The notes: generated by a model from the letters alone, not told the origin. Counted from the stretch's first letter, positions 39,538 to 51,026 are shown. The stretch: DNA of 64,000 nucleotides from Lyophyllum atratum (GCA_014905825.1 JACGCN010000078.1:1-64000); one strand, 5' to 3'. Translations and numbers: made by a program.

Positions 39538-40343
39538 CGTAGATGAAGATGCTGCGGCCGCCGTCCCACAGCTTGTCATCGGACTGTAGCATTCGTATGT
39601 CGCGCTTAGTGACCCGTTATATCCACGTGTGCCCCATACCCAACGACTTTCGTCTTTCGTCCGGGGGCCTTGCCCTCCAAACCATCTTCAAACTTGCTCT
39701 TGCCCGCGTCCCTGATCGTTCGCTGCTTTCTCCTGCATCCCGCTTTTCTCCGGGGTTTCTGGCTCCTGACATCTTGTCTCGCTCCTCACGTTTTCTCTCC
39801 TCATTCTGGTGCTGATTTCGTCGATCGTTCGGGATGTATTTTGAGATCGAACGTGCCCAGTAGAACTGGTTCAAGCCGGAAGGTCGAAATGCAAGTGCGT
39901 TGAGAAGCCCATCACCTCAGTATATCGCATCTCACGTGGACTGTTCCGATGTATACTACCCTGGGCCTGAAGCACCTCCATCTCTCAGCAAGGCCACATG
40001 AGTATACAGCGAGTCCGGGGACATATATCAATGGACACTTGGTAAAAACAGGAACGCGACGAACAAAAACTCAGGAGAACTGGAAGTACATTGCAGCCCA
40101 CTGAGGAGGTTTCTAGGTCAATCACGGGAAGACGACATCGCGCAGCGGGTACTTACAGTCAACTTGACCAGTGAATGACTCTAAGGCGTTGGTAGGACCG
40201 GAACCAGAGTGAGCACGAGATGATTCTATGCAGCATAGATATTGCAAGGTATCGAGGACAGGGACATGACCAGCATGTCCGGGTATATACTCCCAACCTA
40301 CTCCCAACTAGACCCGCGCATCTCACCCCACTGAATCACTCGC
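39538..40343. other. Intergenic DNA containing a hydrophobin fragment
   Basis: Between the convergent CFEM genes 1 and 2. It holds the hydrophobin relic at 40091-40175; no intact gene otherwise. Confidence 0.5.
40091..40175 (-). pseudogene. Fragment of a hydrophobin gene (exon 2 end, intron, exon 3 start)
   Basis: Read on the minus strand this matches hydrophobin 4 (57226-57315) closely: TCACTGGTCAAGTTG, the donor TGTAAGTACCCGCTGCGCG, the intron body and acceptor ACCTCCTCAGT, then GGCTGCA. Because the intron is included, the copy arose from DNA rather than from mRNA. Flanking exons are absent, so it is a broken fifth hydrophobin. Confidence 0.8.
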
Positions 40344-41206
40344 TCACAGCAGCGCAAGCACCCCAACTACAGCCGCTCCCGCCGCGCCTACCCTCCTACC
40401 GCCAGTCACCCCCACCGCCGCATTCAGCGTCGGCACGCTATCATAATCCAGTGTGGAAGTGACGAGCACCACGACTGTGCTGATCGGGGGTGCGAGGGCT
40501 GGTGTGGGGGTTGGCTCTGCGCCACGGGTGGTTGATGGCGAGGATGATGGTGAAGGTGACAGGGGCGGAGTTGAAGTTGGAGTTGGAGACGAGGCTGGTG
40601 CGGTGGGGCTAGAGGATGTGGGTGTTGAAGTAGCTATGGAAGGCCCTTCAGTGGGGAGAGGTGTGGAGGGTATTGACGTCGCCGTCGCTGTGGGATGGGT
40701 ACAGGGTTCCGTCAATATCGGAGAGTGGGAAAAAAGGTGCAGCTCCAGAAATAGAGAGCCCACGCACTGTCTATGGTGCTTGAAGACGAAGAAGACGAGG
40801 CCACTGTACCCGCGTGAGGAGAGCACACGAAACACGCGAGGCGCCACGCACGCACCAGCGTCACACATAGCCCCCAGCACACCAATCGCTGCGATCTGGT
40901 CATCCACCCCGCACGTACCCGTCGAGCATTGCAGCGTCGCGGACGTGAACGACCGGGTTTTGCACAGACACACCCCGTCAGTCCTATATTTCATCAGAAT
41001 TACTGCGGGTCGTGTTCCGGGGAACAGTGTGCGCACAGTGGGCATAGCAGAGCAGTGGCGGCTGTAATAGCGCAGTCCTTGGCGCACGGTGGGAGGATGT
41101 CCATGAAGTTTGAGTTCTCAGCGTTGATCAGGTTGACACCAAGCAGGGCGGCGAAGAGACTGGAGACGAGGAGCCTGGAGCAGGAGAGGAGATGGAGGCG
41201 GGCCAT
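40344..41206 (-). CDS. CFEM-domain protein with GPI-type C-terminus (copy 2)
   Basis: Exons 41037-41206, 40856-40983, 40768-40803 and 40344-40687 give 225 aa. The start MARLHLL was chosen over an ATG 18 nt upstream because it matches copy 1. The CFEM domain has C-AKD-C, then C-PLTDGV-CLC, C-STGT-C and a final C, so all eight Cys and the Asp before CxC are kept. A long Ser/Thr/Pro stalk follows, and the C-terminal AAGAAVVGVLALL suits GPI anchoring. The middle exon is again 128 nt. It is convergent with copy 1 across 0.8 kb. Confidence 0.9.
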
Positions 41207-42563
41207 GGACGGTGCGAGATTCAATGAGTGTTAGAAGGAGGAGGACACGCGCAGCGGGCGGGGAGGGGTGCCATGGGATGAGCGGATGCGGGGAGGCTTT
41301 GTTTGGTGAGGTTTAGATCGGCACTGCCGTTATTTGACCATGACTCCCGGGCCTTGCGATGGCCAGGCTACATACTCAAGATACCTATTCGTCAAAGTTC
41401 GCATCGGACTGTCCAATTGATCCAGACCAACGGAGACGGCTTCGCCATTAGTAAGTTAAGTATCTGAAGGTACAGACAAATTCGATCTGAAATTCCGAAC
41501 AAATCACGCATGCCTCATCCGGCACCTGAACTCGGTACAACGAGGGATGCTGGCAAATGGCGTGTACGAATCCTTCGATAAAAGAGGTAACGATGGAATG
41601 CGGCGATATGTATGGATTCCGTACATATAGAAGAAATACGCAATTGTCTTGTTCGAGCTGGGGCTAGACTTTGAAAAGGCATTTGTGATCTGTCAGGACA
41701 AAACCACATCGAAACCTGTCTTGTGTCCTGAAGTATATCGACATGGTGGCATAACAGAATACACCGATACGCTGGGGGTCAACAGCGGAGATACTCTGGG
41801 CGCGCCGTTCGAGTCGGGACCAGGTTACTCGAGTATAGGTACGCCTTGATGGCATTATCGTTTTATATTTTTCGCGGCAAACCCCCGCCTGAGAGACGCA
41901 CCTAGGACGTCAGAACCCGAGCTTTTCAGGCCGTGTTTTACACGAGAAGTAGTCTAACTTCACCTTCAAACAATAAATCGGGGAACAACCCAATACCCCG
42001 AAGCATCTATCCAGTGACCTGGTGGTATAGCGGAACATACCAAGCCTCCTTCTTCGTTCCTGCGCAGCGGACACCCGTTCGATCCGGGGTCAGGTCATAA
42101 GCGGGATTACATGGCTTTTCCTCAAAGCGCATAGATCTGCGTCGTGGTAGAATATACCAGCGCCATGCTCGTGTGTCGTGGTTTTGCATGCCATATCTGC
42201 CTGAAAAGTCTTACAGCCTCCATACGCGTGTGGGTGTCTGAAAGGACAGAGGTACGTTGACGGATGTTTCCTATATTCTTCGTCAACGCCGTGGGAGATA
42301 TTAGATCTCGGCACATACCTTCTTCAATTGACGTGCTGGTCGAGAGATATCCCACCAAAGACAAGAGGTGGAAACTGTTCCGTTCGAAGATCAACTTCGT
42401 CCCGAGTATCACCGTCACAAAGAGCGCATCAGGCTCGAGAAGTAATGACGCGCAGAGATATAATTACAGTGCGGCATACAGAGACATCGCATGTGACAAC
42501 GATAAGGGTATGTCCGTCGACAGTCAGGTCCGTTTTCCCTTCCCGTAACACTAAGTACATCGA
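41207..42563. other. Intergenic DNA between CFEM copies 2 and 3
   Basis: No supported gene. Short open frames at 41649-41849 and 42264-42548 show no domain and no shared sequence with the flanking families. Confidence 0.5.
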
Positions 42564-43413
42564 TCACAGCAGCGCAAGCATAGCCGCTATGACCGCTCCC
42601 ACCACTCCCACTCGACCAACCCCACGCAACCCTGACGCCGCTGCGTTTGACATCGGGAGGCTGCCCAACGTCGAGGTGGTAAGCACGACCACCGTGCTAC
42701 CAGTCGGAGGGAAGGGGATTGTGGTTCCAATTGAGCTGGTTGTTGGTGTAGAAGAAGTTGTAATCGTTGAGGTTGAGGATGAGGATGAGGTAGTCAAGAT
42801 GGAAGATGTCGAGAGTGGTAGTGAGGTGTCAGTTGACGCGGCTGACGTGACCGATGTGGGAGGCCCACGGGTGGAGATGGGTGGAGAAAGCGTTGGTTTG
42901 GCTGTGTTCCGGGATGTAAGTTACTTCATTATTCAAGGGAAATCGGATTTACGTACTAGATGATGAGCTGCTGGAAAACGAAGAAGATGTAGTTGCTGTG
43001 AATTTCAGGTACTGTCAGTCTCGAGAACATGAGACGTATGAGACTTTTAGAACGCACCAGAGCTACACATATCCCCTATTACACCGATCGCCTTGCTCTG
43101 GTCCTCCGTGCTGCATGCCCTCGTCAAACACGAGAGCATCGCGGCTATAAACGACTGGGACCTGCACAGACATCGCACGTCCGTCCTAGATCGCACCAAC
43201 GAGACGTCCAGAATTAGAGAATAGTTGAGCGAGATGATTGAGAAAGTATGCATACAGCGTACATCCGGTAGGAGCCGCAGCGTCAATTGCGCAGGCCGTC
43301 GCGCAAGCTGGGAGGCTGGCAATATTCCGAGCATTGGCCGACTGCATGAGCAGAATAGACAAGAGACCGAAGACGAGAGGCCCCGAGGCGAAGAGTGCCG
43401 TCAGACGAGTCAT
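42564..43413 (-). CDS. CFEM-domain protein with GPI-type C-terminus (copy 3)
   Basis: Exons 43256-43413, 43058-43185, 42957-42995 and 42564-42901 give 220 aa. The signal peptide segment is LVFGLLSILLMQSANA. The CFEM core is C-ATA-C, C-TLTDVR-CLC, C-LTRA-C and a final C, with the Asp retained. The stalk is Ser/Thr/Pro-rich and the tail VGVVGAVIAAMLALL is GPI-like. It shares the exon phases and the 128-nt domain exon with copies 1, 2 and 4, and has the short third exon (39 nt) of copies 1 and 2. Same strand as copy 2, so a tandem pair. Confidence 0.9.
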
Positions 43414-44269
43414 GGATGGATCGTTAGCTGGTAGAGGATGGAAGAAATGAGAAGCGAGCGTCGAAGCTAGACATGGGAAGAGCAGTCTCAGCAGTTGCAG
43501 CGAGGAAGCTTTGTTTGCTGCACTTTTGATCGACGCTCACGTCACTTGACCGTCATCGTGAGCACCGTGGTTGATCAAGGTGCTTCTCCTCGCCTGCTCA
43601 AGCGCTCAACAGTGAATGTAATGATCAAGGTGTTTACAACTTGCAGCCGGCCTGGAATCATCTGCAGAATTGACTTTTCTCAAAGTTTGATCGACCAACA
43701 GATTATACGTTGCAAATACGTTGAAGCCCACGCCTACTGACACGCAGCTACGTACGAGAGAAGAAAAGCGCATACCTAAAACAGATCCATATTCATGCTC
43801 CGGGACCTCCATCATGATCAACAGTAAGTCGGATTCCAGTTCCAACAAAATTGACGCCCAAGCTACCAAATACGCCCCTCTTCTAGATCAAGCGCCTTCA
43901 GTCGGCCTTACTCGATCCAGGGGATCCAATCCTCACCTGATGCGATGTAATCTCCCCTTATCGACCCCGACCTAGATGCTCAACTTGCCTACCCTACATG
44001 TCGAACCAAGTTGTTCGTTAGACTTCAGTTATTGTCCGCATCGACCTTACTTACCTTCCAGTTCTTCATCGGCTAACCTGATCACTTTTTTCTTATCCTC
44101 AGAACCCCAGGCCCCTAGACTTTGCTTTCGCACTCTATCATCGCCAAAAGACTCCGCATCGCGAATCCTTGCCAGCAAAGCGGTTTTGACACAGACTGCA
44201 AATTCCAATTCGATAACCTTGGGTCCGGCTGGTTATACATTGTCCTCCTGTCGCCCGGACATCATTCGC
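43414..44269. other. Intergenic DNA
   Basis: Between CFEM copy 3 and the BTB relic. Short open frames only; none recognised. Confidence 0.45.
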
Positions 44270-44449
44270 TAGGCGAAAGACTGAATTTATGGTCATCGCG
44301 GACTCTTGTCCTCAAAGCCGCGTATCTATTGGTGGGACAAGTTCACGCTAGATCCAAACGCCGAAGAGGACGTCGATGAACTGAGCGATTCTGCTGTGCA
44401 ATTTTCCTATCTCCTGAAGGCTCTTCATGACACCGAGTTTATAATCTGA
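44270..44449 (+). pseudogene. Relic of a BTB/POZ gene
   Basis: The frame with the stop at 44447-44449 encodes GLLSSKPRIYWWDKFTLDP, then DELSDSAVQFSYLLKALHDTEF. This parallels the BTB genes downstream (GLLSSKSSFFRDLY... and ELSDSPLELSYFLKALHDTEY). An in-frame TGA lies just before this segment (about 44281), the N-terminal exon and the whole C-terminal exon are missing, and the frame ends right after the point where the others have their intron donor. Confidence 0.7.
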
Positions 44450-44815
44450 CTGCATGTATATGTACAAATCTCTTCAACGACCCGCAGCCGACTTGGGCCC
44501 CACTTGCGGGTGTTTGGAGGTGTCCTGTGGCTAAGCGATAAGTAGTACAATGCATCACAGCTTCGCCAGGATGCGTTTGACGTCGGGAGTGGTATATCTG
44601 CCGTCGTAGTAGTCAGTCACAAGAAGGATTATGGTTGTAAGCTAACTTGGCTGACATCGCTTATGAGATATGTAAGGGCCGAGGCGCCATTACGGACAGT
44701 AACATCGTGTGATGATATTGCAGAGATGGTGAAAAGCAAAAATACTCAACGGAATAGCGAAGAAATCCGACATGAAACAGGGCCAAGGCAGCATGTCATT
44801 CCCGACGACACGCTC

Positions 44816-45790
44816 TCAAGATAAGAACGTACTAAAAGGTAAGATGCTCTGTACTTTGTTGAATGTCGCGACACTCCACCGCCGCGCTCTGTTGGTACAG
44901 TGGGAGCAATCATCAAGGTTTTTGTCAATCGCATCTTCGACGAGTCCGTCGAACCGGTTCAACTGCCTCAATGCAGATCCGACGTCACTTAGGACTTCCC
45001 AATAGAACGGTGCCCATGATTCACAATCCCTCAGTCCACCCTTGTGAAGCACTATCGGAGGCTCATCCGTGTACAGCCAGCGCAGAATCACCATCCACTG
45101 CTCTCTATACTCCAACTATGGCAAACATCAGAGTCAGATATATCGTCATTTGGAAATTTCGATGCAGGCGTACCCAAATATATGGTATTTGGGAGCCCTT
45201 CTCAAACTTTGACTTCATTGCTTTGAACTCTTGGGAGATGGCAAGTAGCGCCGCCTCATCTGCAAGCGAGTTATACCCGTGCTTGACGGCATAGCGAAGA
45301 ACCGCAACGGGGTGGTTGGTGACATGGTTGCTGAGTAACGTCAGCGCCAGTAATTTCAGTAGACGGAGCTGACGTACGTCATATGCAACTTGCAGATAGG
45401 CATGGCGCTATAGACGAGGTATTTTTCGACTGCATTGGCTAGTGCTTCGAGGACGTCGAATTTAAGGGAAGTGAGATCAGGTTGAGGTTTGAGGTGCATG
45501 TATTGTAAGAGGAGTAAGACAACCTTGCTCTTCTCCTGGACAGGAACTGTCGGGACATTCTCCGAGAGAAATGCAGATGGCGCAAATCCTTCGCTGTACT
45601 GCTCCAGATTTTGGCTATGCGCAGCGAATCGGGCGCCATCGGACGATCTTAACAGGATATCAACCTTCAACGGACAGTCGGGACATGCTGTAAGATACGT
45701 CAATTGAGATATTACAAGGATACTTTGCGACCGACCACGGATGGGGGAGCTATCCGGGATTTCTTCTGTTTCCGTCGACCCGTTACTCAT
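44816..45790 (-). CDS. BTB/POZ-domain protein 1
   Basis: Exons 45378-45790, 45174-45330 and 44816-45115 give 289 aa. The N-terminal part has a BTB-like core (DCPLKVDILLRSSDGARFAAHSQNLEQYSEGF) with the usual hydrophobic pattern. A helical segment follows (NHPVAVLRYAVKHGYNSLADEAA) like that after the BTB in other Agaricomycete members. It differs clearly from the other three BTB genes here, so it belongs to another subfamily. BTB domains mediate dimerisation or cullin-3 binding; the role here is unknown. The last exon may continue past 44816 if an intron lies there. Confidence 0.7.
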
Positions 45791-45879
45791 GATAGTCGTG
45801 GTTCAGGAATAGAAGCATCGATGTGGCTCGAGACCAGAGCTAGCACGTGCTGAATCGGGGTTATCGGAGTGTCCAACCA

Positions 45880-45903
45880 GCACGAGGCCTTGGTCAAATC
45901 GTG
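45880..45903 (+). repeat. Duplicated promoter block upstream of BTB 2
   Basis: A 24-bp block beginning GCACGAGGCCTTGGTCAAAT is identical to 47075-47098 upstream of BTB 3. Further matches (ATAGCAGTAGTT) follow at similar spacing. Confidence 0.8.
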
Positions 45904-46034
45904 GGTTTGTTTTGTCCGCTGAGCACAACCTACTAGATCCATCGATAGCAGTAGTTGGCTCACCTAGCTTGATCCACCGAACTTACTACTTCTCACCGTA
46001 AATTCCCCTTTTCCCCTGTTTCTTCACCTTCCAA

Positions 46035-47049
46035 ATGAGGTTCGTCAACCATGACATCGTATCTCCATATGTCTGAATACGAGTCTTTTTTTCAGTGATG
46101 AACGGAGCACTGACATCCTCCCTACGCTCGATGAGCCAGTTTCTGTATGGTTCGATGATGGGACACTGGTAATCAAGGCCGAGAATACAGAGTTCAAGGT
46201 CTACCTTGGCCTCTTATCGTTCAAGTCGTCCGTTTTCCGGGATATGTTCGTGCTCAATCCTCACGTTCCCGAGCGCGTTGTTGAGCTCAGTGATTCCCCG
46301 TTGGAGCTCTCATACTTCCTTAAAGCTCTCCACGACACCGAGTACGTCCACGGAGTTCTGTTTCGATACCACAACTTACGTTTTGAGACTATAGCTTCTT
46401 CCCGCAACCAAAGCCAACACTCGCAGCACCATTCGCAATTGTAGCTGGGATTCTGCGTCTCAGCGATAAGTATGACGTACCGACTCTGAGAAAACGTGCT
46501 CTCGAGCACCTAGCCGTCGTATATCCCACTTCTCTTGCGGCGTACGCCCTCTACCCACGATTCGAATCATCCAACGTTTCAGACCATCTCAATGCCATCA
46601 AGCTTTCCAGGGATTTCGATATTCCATGGATCCGACCCATGGCTTTCTATCATTACCTCTCCCAACCCCTAAGCGCTGTCTTGACCACACTGCACAGTTC
46701 CGATCTTTCGGGAGAAGATGTGGATTTGTGCATTCGTGGTGTTCGAGAGCTCAAGACGCTGCAATTCCTTGCCGGTGCTCCTACTCGTATCATCATTGGT
46801 AAACTGTGTAACGCTTCCCACAAATGCAGCATCGCCCAGACGGAGATATTGAACCGTATCTCCTCGGACGATAGAGCTTCCCCGTTGGAAGTTGGGACGT
46901 CCTACCTGGATGGCATCTGCCCTGACTGCGGCCCAAAAGTGAAGGTACGGTACACTCAGAGTAACGTCTGGGACAAGATTCCGGTACGCTTTGACATTGC
47001 AAATACATGGAGTGAACTTGAGGAGTTGAAAAGGATCGCGCTCCAGTAA
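46035..47049 (+). CDS. BTB/POZ-domain protein 2
   Basis: Exons 46035-46039, 46096-46341 and 46395-47049 give 301 aa. The first coding exon is only ATGAG. The BTB core is VSVWFDDGTLVIKAENTEF, YLGLLSFKSSVFRDMF, then SPLELSYFLKALHD. The second exon ends at Asp-Thr-Glu and the third begins FFPQPKPT, then GILRLSDKYDVPTLRKRAL. A Cys pair CPDC lies near the C-terminus. It is very similar to BTB 3, 0.5 kb downstream on the same strand, and the upstream sequence is shared too. This is a recent tandem duplicate pair. Confidence 0.85.
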
Positions 47050-47554
47050 ATAACTTCCGTCATGTGCATGAGTGGCACGAGGCCTTGGTCAAATCGTGTG
47101 TAATGAACTCTCCAATCGCATCCTAATTTATCCATGAATAGCAGTAGTTTGTTAGAATCTGAATCGGCACCGTTGATCCAGACGCTTTGTGTCGCGGGCC
47201 AAGTAGATCAAGGTCTGTTTCTTTGTCTCATACTCAGTACAAAAGAACTCTTACTTACAATCAACTCTTTGTTACATTTGTGTATATATACCTGAAGATA
47301 CTCGTCTTTACACTCCCATTCAATCTCGAAAAGACCGAGGGTAAGTTGCTTTCTTACCCAAATTTACTGTCACTAATCTACAGTAGTGTATACTATATAG
47401 CATCTCTTATCGTTTAGGTACGATGATCGATACGGTCAATTATCAAGTGACTGGGGTTCAAGTTATCTCTTATCATTTAGCTTTGTCTTTTATTCTACGC
47501 TACTTACTTCTCAGGGTGAATTTCTGTTTTCACCTTTTAATTTCAACTTAACAA
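47050..47554. other. Intergenic DNA, promoter of BTB 3
   Basis: Contains the duplicated promoter block (47075-47098) and AT-rich leader sequence. No gene. Confidence 0.6.
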
Positions 47555-48597
47555 ATGAGGTGCGTCAAGCACATCCTTGAATCTCCATATCTTTGAATAT
47601 CTCCTGTTCGCAGCCATGCCAGTGGACGCAGCACAGATATCGTCTCTACGCCCGATGGGGGATCGACGCCCATTTCCGTGTGGTTCGATGATGGAACACT
47701 GGTCATCAAAGCCGAAAATACAATGTTCAAGGTCTACCTTGGCCTCTTATCCTCCAAGTCGTCCTTTTTTCGGGATTTGTATCTGAATCCGCACACGCCG
47801 GAGGGCGTTATGAGTATTGAGGTCAGAGATCCCCCGTTGGAGCTGTCATACTTCCTTAAAGCTCTCCATGACGCCGAGTATGTCCAGGGACTTCTGCTTC
47901 GATACCATACCTTACATCCTGAAACTGTAGGTTTTTCCAGAAGCCAAAGTGGACACTCGCAGCGCCATTCGAAATGGTAGCTGGAATACTGCGTCTCAGC
48001 GACAAGTATGGGGTACCAACTCTGAGAAAACGTGCTCTCCGCCACCTGGACGTCGTGTATCCCACTTCGCTTTGCAGGTACAACTTCTCCCCGAGCCCGC
48101 GGTTCGAGTCACCCAACGTGGCGGACCACCTCAATGCAATCAAACTCTCCAGGGATCTCGATATTCCATGGATCCGACCCGTGGCTGTCTATCGTTACGT
48201 CTCTCAACCCTTACGCGCTGTCTTGACCACACTGCACAATTCCGATCTTTCGGGAGAAGATCTGGATCTGTGCATTCGTGGTATTCGAGAGCTCAAGACG
48301 CTGCAATTCCTTGGCGGCGCTCCGATACGTGGAATTGCTGAAAGGTGTTCCACTCCGGCGAGTTGCGCGGACGCCCATGCGAAGATATTGAACGGAATCT
48401 TCTTGGACGGTGGTGCTGCCCCGTTGGAAGTTGGGGATTCCTACCTGAATGGCCTCTGCGATGAATGCTGCGGAGAGGTGAAGGTACACCACAGTACAAG
48501 GGACGTGTGGGACCAGTTACCGTCATCCTTTGACATTGCCAAGACCTGGAGTGAACTTGAGACGTTGAGAGGGAACGCGCTCTATGGTACTGATTAG
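47555..48597 (+). CDS. BTB/POZ-domain protein 3
   Basis: Exons 47555-47559, 47614-47877 and 47931-48597 give 311 aa. The first exon is again ATGAG. The BTB core is ISVWFDDGTLVIKAENTMF, YLGLLSSKSSFFRDLY, then PPLELSYFLKALHD. The C-terminal half (KYGVPTLRKRAL, DIPWIRPVAVYRY, CIRGIRELKTLQFL, CDECC) matches BTB 2 almost throughout. Intron positions are identical to BTB 2. The function is unknown; Agaricomycete genomes carry many such BTB paralogues. Confidence 0.85.
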
Positions 48598-50258
48598 CTT
48601 CCATAATAAATTGTACGCTGTCGTCGTTTTCCATTCTTTGCATAACGAGGTATATACATTCCTTCTTACTTCATCAGGGGTTATCCCGTAAGTAGCATTC
48701 TATGAGAACCCGTACAAGGATACAGTAAGTAGCACGGGCGTAGATGCAGTGTGTATTGTAATAGCAGAAACGAACTCTTATGCCGCGATGCGACGAGGAA
48801 GTATATCGAGTAGTGATGCAACAGGAGAGTGATATGAACGACGTTGCCTGACATAGGCAGGTTCCGTGGCCATGAAATCGGAAGATAACGGATTGACTTG
48901 GGATGAATTGGTACTTACGCCATGTTCGCAGTCTGAGAAAGGCAAAAGATCCGTGAACGGTCACCATAGCGTAGAGACCACGACGACGTGCAACTGCTAC
49001 GTCACCAGGGAGATGTAGGGTGTTGTCGATTCCGGGGAACTAGCGAATTGGAGGTGAACGTCCATCTTCCACTGGTGATGACGTGACGCTCACCGGAATG
49101 ATATAACTCGCACATGGCCTGAGCCCAAAACCACAACACGACACTATTCCTCATCTGCGCTCGGACCCACGCTCCACGCATCGAAAAAAGGCGACCTCCG
49201 GACGAAACGTACGACTGAGCCAAGAAGGAGATACACGGCCTAGATAACCGGCGGGCGAGAAGACGAAGACAGGGGGATTGCAATCCGAGAAACTGTCGCG
49301 GTGTAAAAAGAAAGGACTGGAAGTAAAAAGTACAGCACGAGGAAACGAATTTCTCAAGAGGGACTCGTACCCAGTGGCTGACCCTTCGAAGGCGCAGCTT
49401 GTGAGATGATGGAGGCAGGTGGGCTAGTGCGGGGATATAGAGAGGAGATACTAGGATGACAAGAGTAAGGGGGCTGCGGCGCCATTACAGTTTGCTGATA
49501 GGGTTGGTACCGTAACCTGGAGACGGGCCTGTAAGACTTCATGATAGCCTGGACGAGTAAACTAAGAGAGCAGTGAAGGTCAAAAAGTCTGCATCTCAAA
49601 CATATATTCTCCCACCCTGGGTATCGAACCCAGAGCAGAGCGGCGGGGCGCGGTACACAGGACGAAGGGTTTGTAGACTCTAACACCTTCACCAAGACGT
49701 GTCCGAGGGTATAGCAGTCGGACCATACAACATCGCCAACGACGAGCGTGATGAAGCGAAGGTACTCACCGGATGGCCAGCGGCCTTGCATCTGCTCTTC
49801 GGTTCCACTGACAACGTCATAAATTAGTCCATCCTGTCAGACGCCAGTCACGTAGTTTGAGTTCGCCCCCCTTGTATGATTCGATGACGCATGTGGACTG
49901 CAGGCGACTAAGGGCGCCTTCCATTGATCTTGTGCACTTGTCCATTACTCCGACTTCGGAGTGGAGTGCTGCGCATCATGCAAGCGCGGTGTGACCAGGA
50001 GCGGAGCGCTGAGACCACTGCGCAGCGAGGTGAAGAGAAAGGGCACGCCGTTTCGTAGTTCAGAGACAGAGTAATCATTTCAAACGAGCTCGAAGATCCA
50101 ACAGGAGGCCGCTAAAGTGCCCTGGATAGATAGAAACAGGAGGCAGGGTGTCGAGAGTCCCTTGCGGGGATCAATTACCAAATTCAATTCAAATTCGATC
50201 ACGCTTCCCACGCCCCGTCTGGGACTTGACAGTGATCACACCCTCCTCGACCGAAATG
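48598..50258. other. Intergenic DNA with a tRNA-like T-arm
   Basis: On the minus strand, CTGGGTTCGATACCCAG at 49616-49632 is a perfect 5-bp-stem T-arm followed by GGTGGGA, and an A-box-like TGGTGAAGGTG lies about 60-70 nt upstream of it. The acceptor arms do not pair, so this is a tRNA-like element rather than a gene. A minus-strand frame with an ATG at 49541 (PYQQ, PPYS, Pro/Ser-rich) could be the first exon of an unrecognised gene, but no downstream exon could be supported. Confidence 0.45.
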
Positions 50259-50266
50259 CATAAAAG
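50259..50266 (+). promoter_or_regulatory. TATA-like box of CFEM copy 4
   Basis: CATAAAAG about 105 bp upstream of the ATG at 50370. Confidence 0.4.
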
Positions 50267-50369
50267 GATCGCACCACTTTCCAATCCCGCGCTAAGGCTT
50301 CTGTCTTTCTCCCCCACGCCTCCATACCCTTTCACGACCCCACAAAACCTCGACTAAGTAACGACTGCA

Positions 50370-51026
50370 ATGTTCTCGAAATCCTTCTTCGCGCTCGCCC
50401 TGTTCGCTGTTGCCGCCATTGCTCAGACCACGACCGAGACAAGCACCGCCGCTGACCCCACTACCTCAGCTCCCGGTGGAATTAGCGCCTGCATAATTGG
50501 CTGCGTCCAGCCCGCTGCCCAGGCCAACGGCTGCGTGTTGTGCGTATCTCGTGCCCTATCACGTCTCCCCAGTGTTCTGACGAATGAACCTACATAGCAC
50601 CGACGCCTCCTGCGTCTGCCGATCAGCTCAGTTCCAAGCGGACGCCGCCAAATGTCTGCAGGATCAGTGCACAGAAGCCGACCAACAGGCCGCCCTCGCT
50701 CTCCAGGCCCAACAATGCGGTGCCAGTGCGTAGTCTTCTCGTGCCTGTCGCGATATCAAAGCATGACTGACCAATCCTTATTTTTCACAGTTGGGACCTC
50801 TGCAAGTGGATCCGCCACCGGCACAGACATCCCCGCGTCCTCCAGCACCGGTAGCGGAACCACTACGCCCTCTGCTACTCTGATCTCCACGTCCGCGAAG
50901 CCGAGTACCACCGCGCCCACGGGCAGCGCGCCACCCGCAAGCACTTCGAACGCTGCGATGGGCTTTGGAGAGAACCTGGGATTGGCGGGTGCGATCGTGG
51001 CGGGTGTTGTTGGGCTTGTGCTCTGA
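50370..51026 (+). CDS. CFEM-domain protein with GPI-type C-terminus (copy 4)
   Basis: Exons 50370-50539, 50598-50725 and 50791-51026 give 177 aa. Signal peptide MFSKSFFALALFAVAAIAQ, then a Thr-rich spacer and a CFEM domain: C-IIG-C, C-VFTDAS-CVC, C-LQDQ-C and a final C, with the Asp kept. A Ser/Thr-rich stalk follows, and the tail GENLGLAGAIVAGVVGLVL suits GPI attachment. The 128-nt domain exon and its flanking intron phases match copies 1-3. It lacks the small third exon, so it is the most distant of the four. Confidence 0.92.

Noticed and set aside
49354..49791. 145-codon minus-strand frame, Pro/Ser-rich second half
   Set aside because: Overlaps a tRNA-like segment, and no downstream exon gives a recognisable protein.
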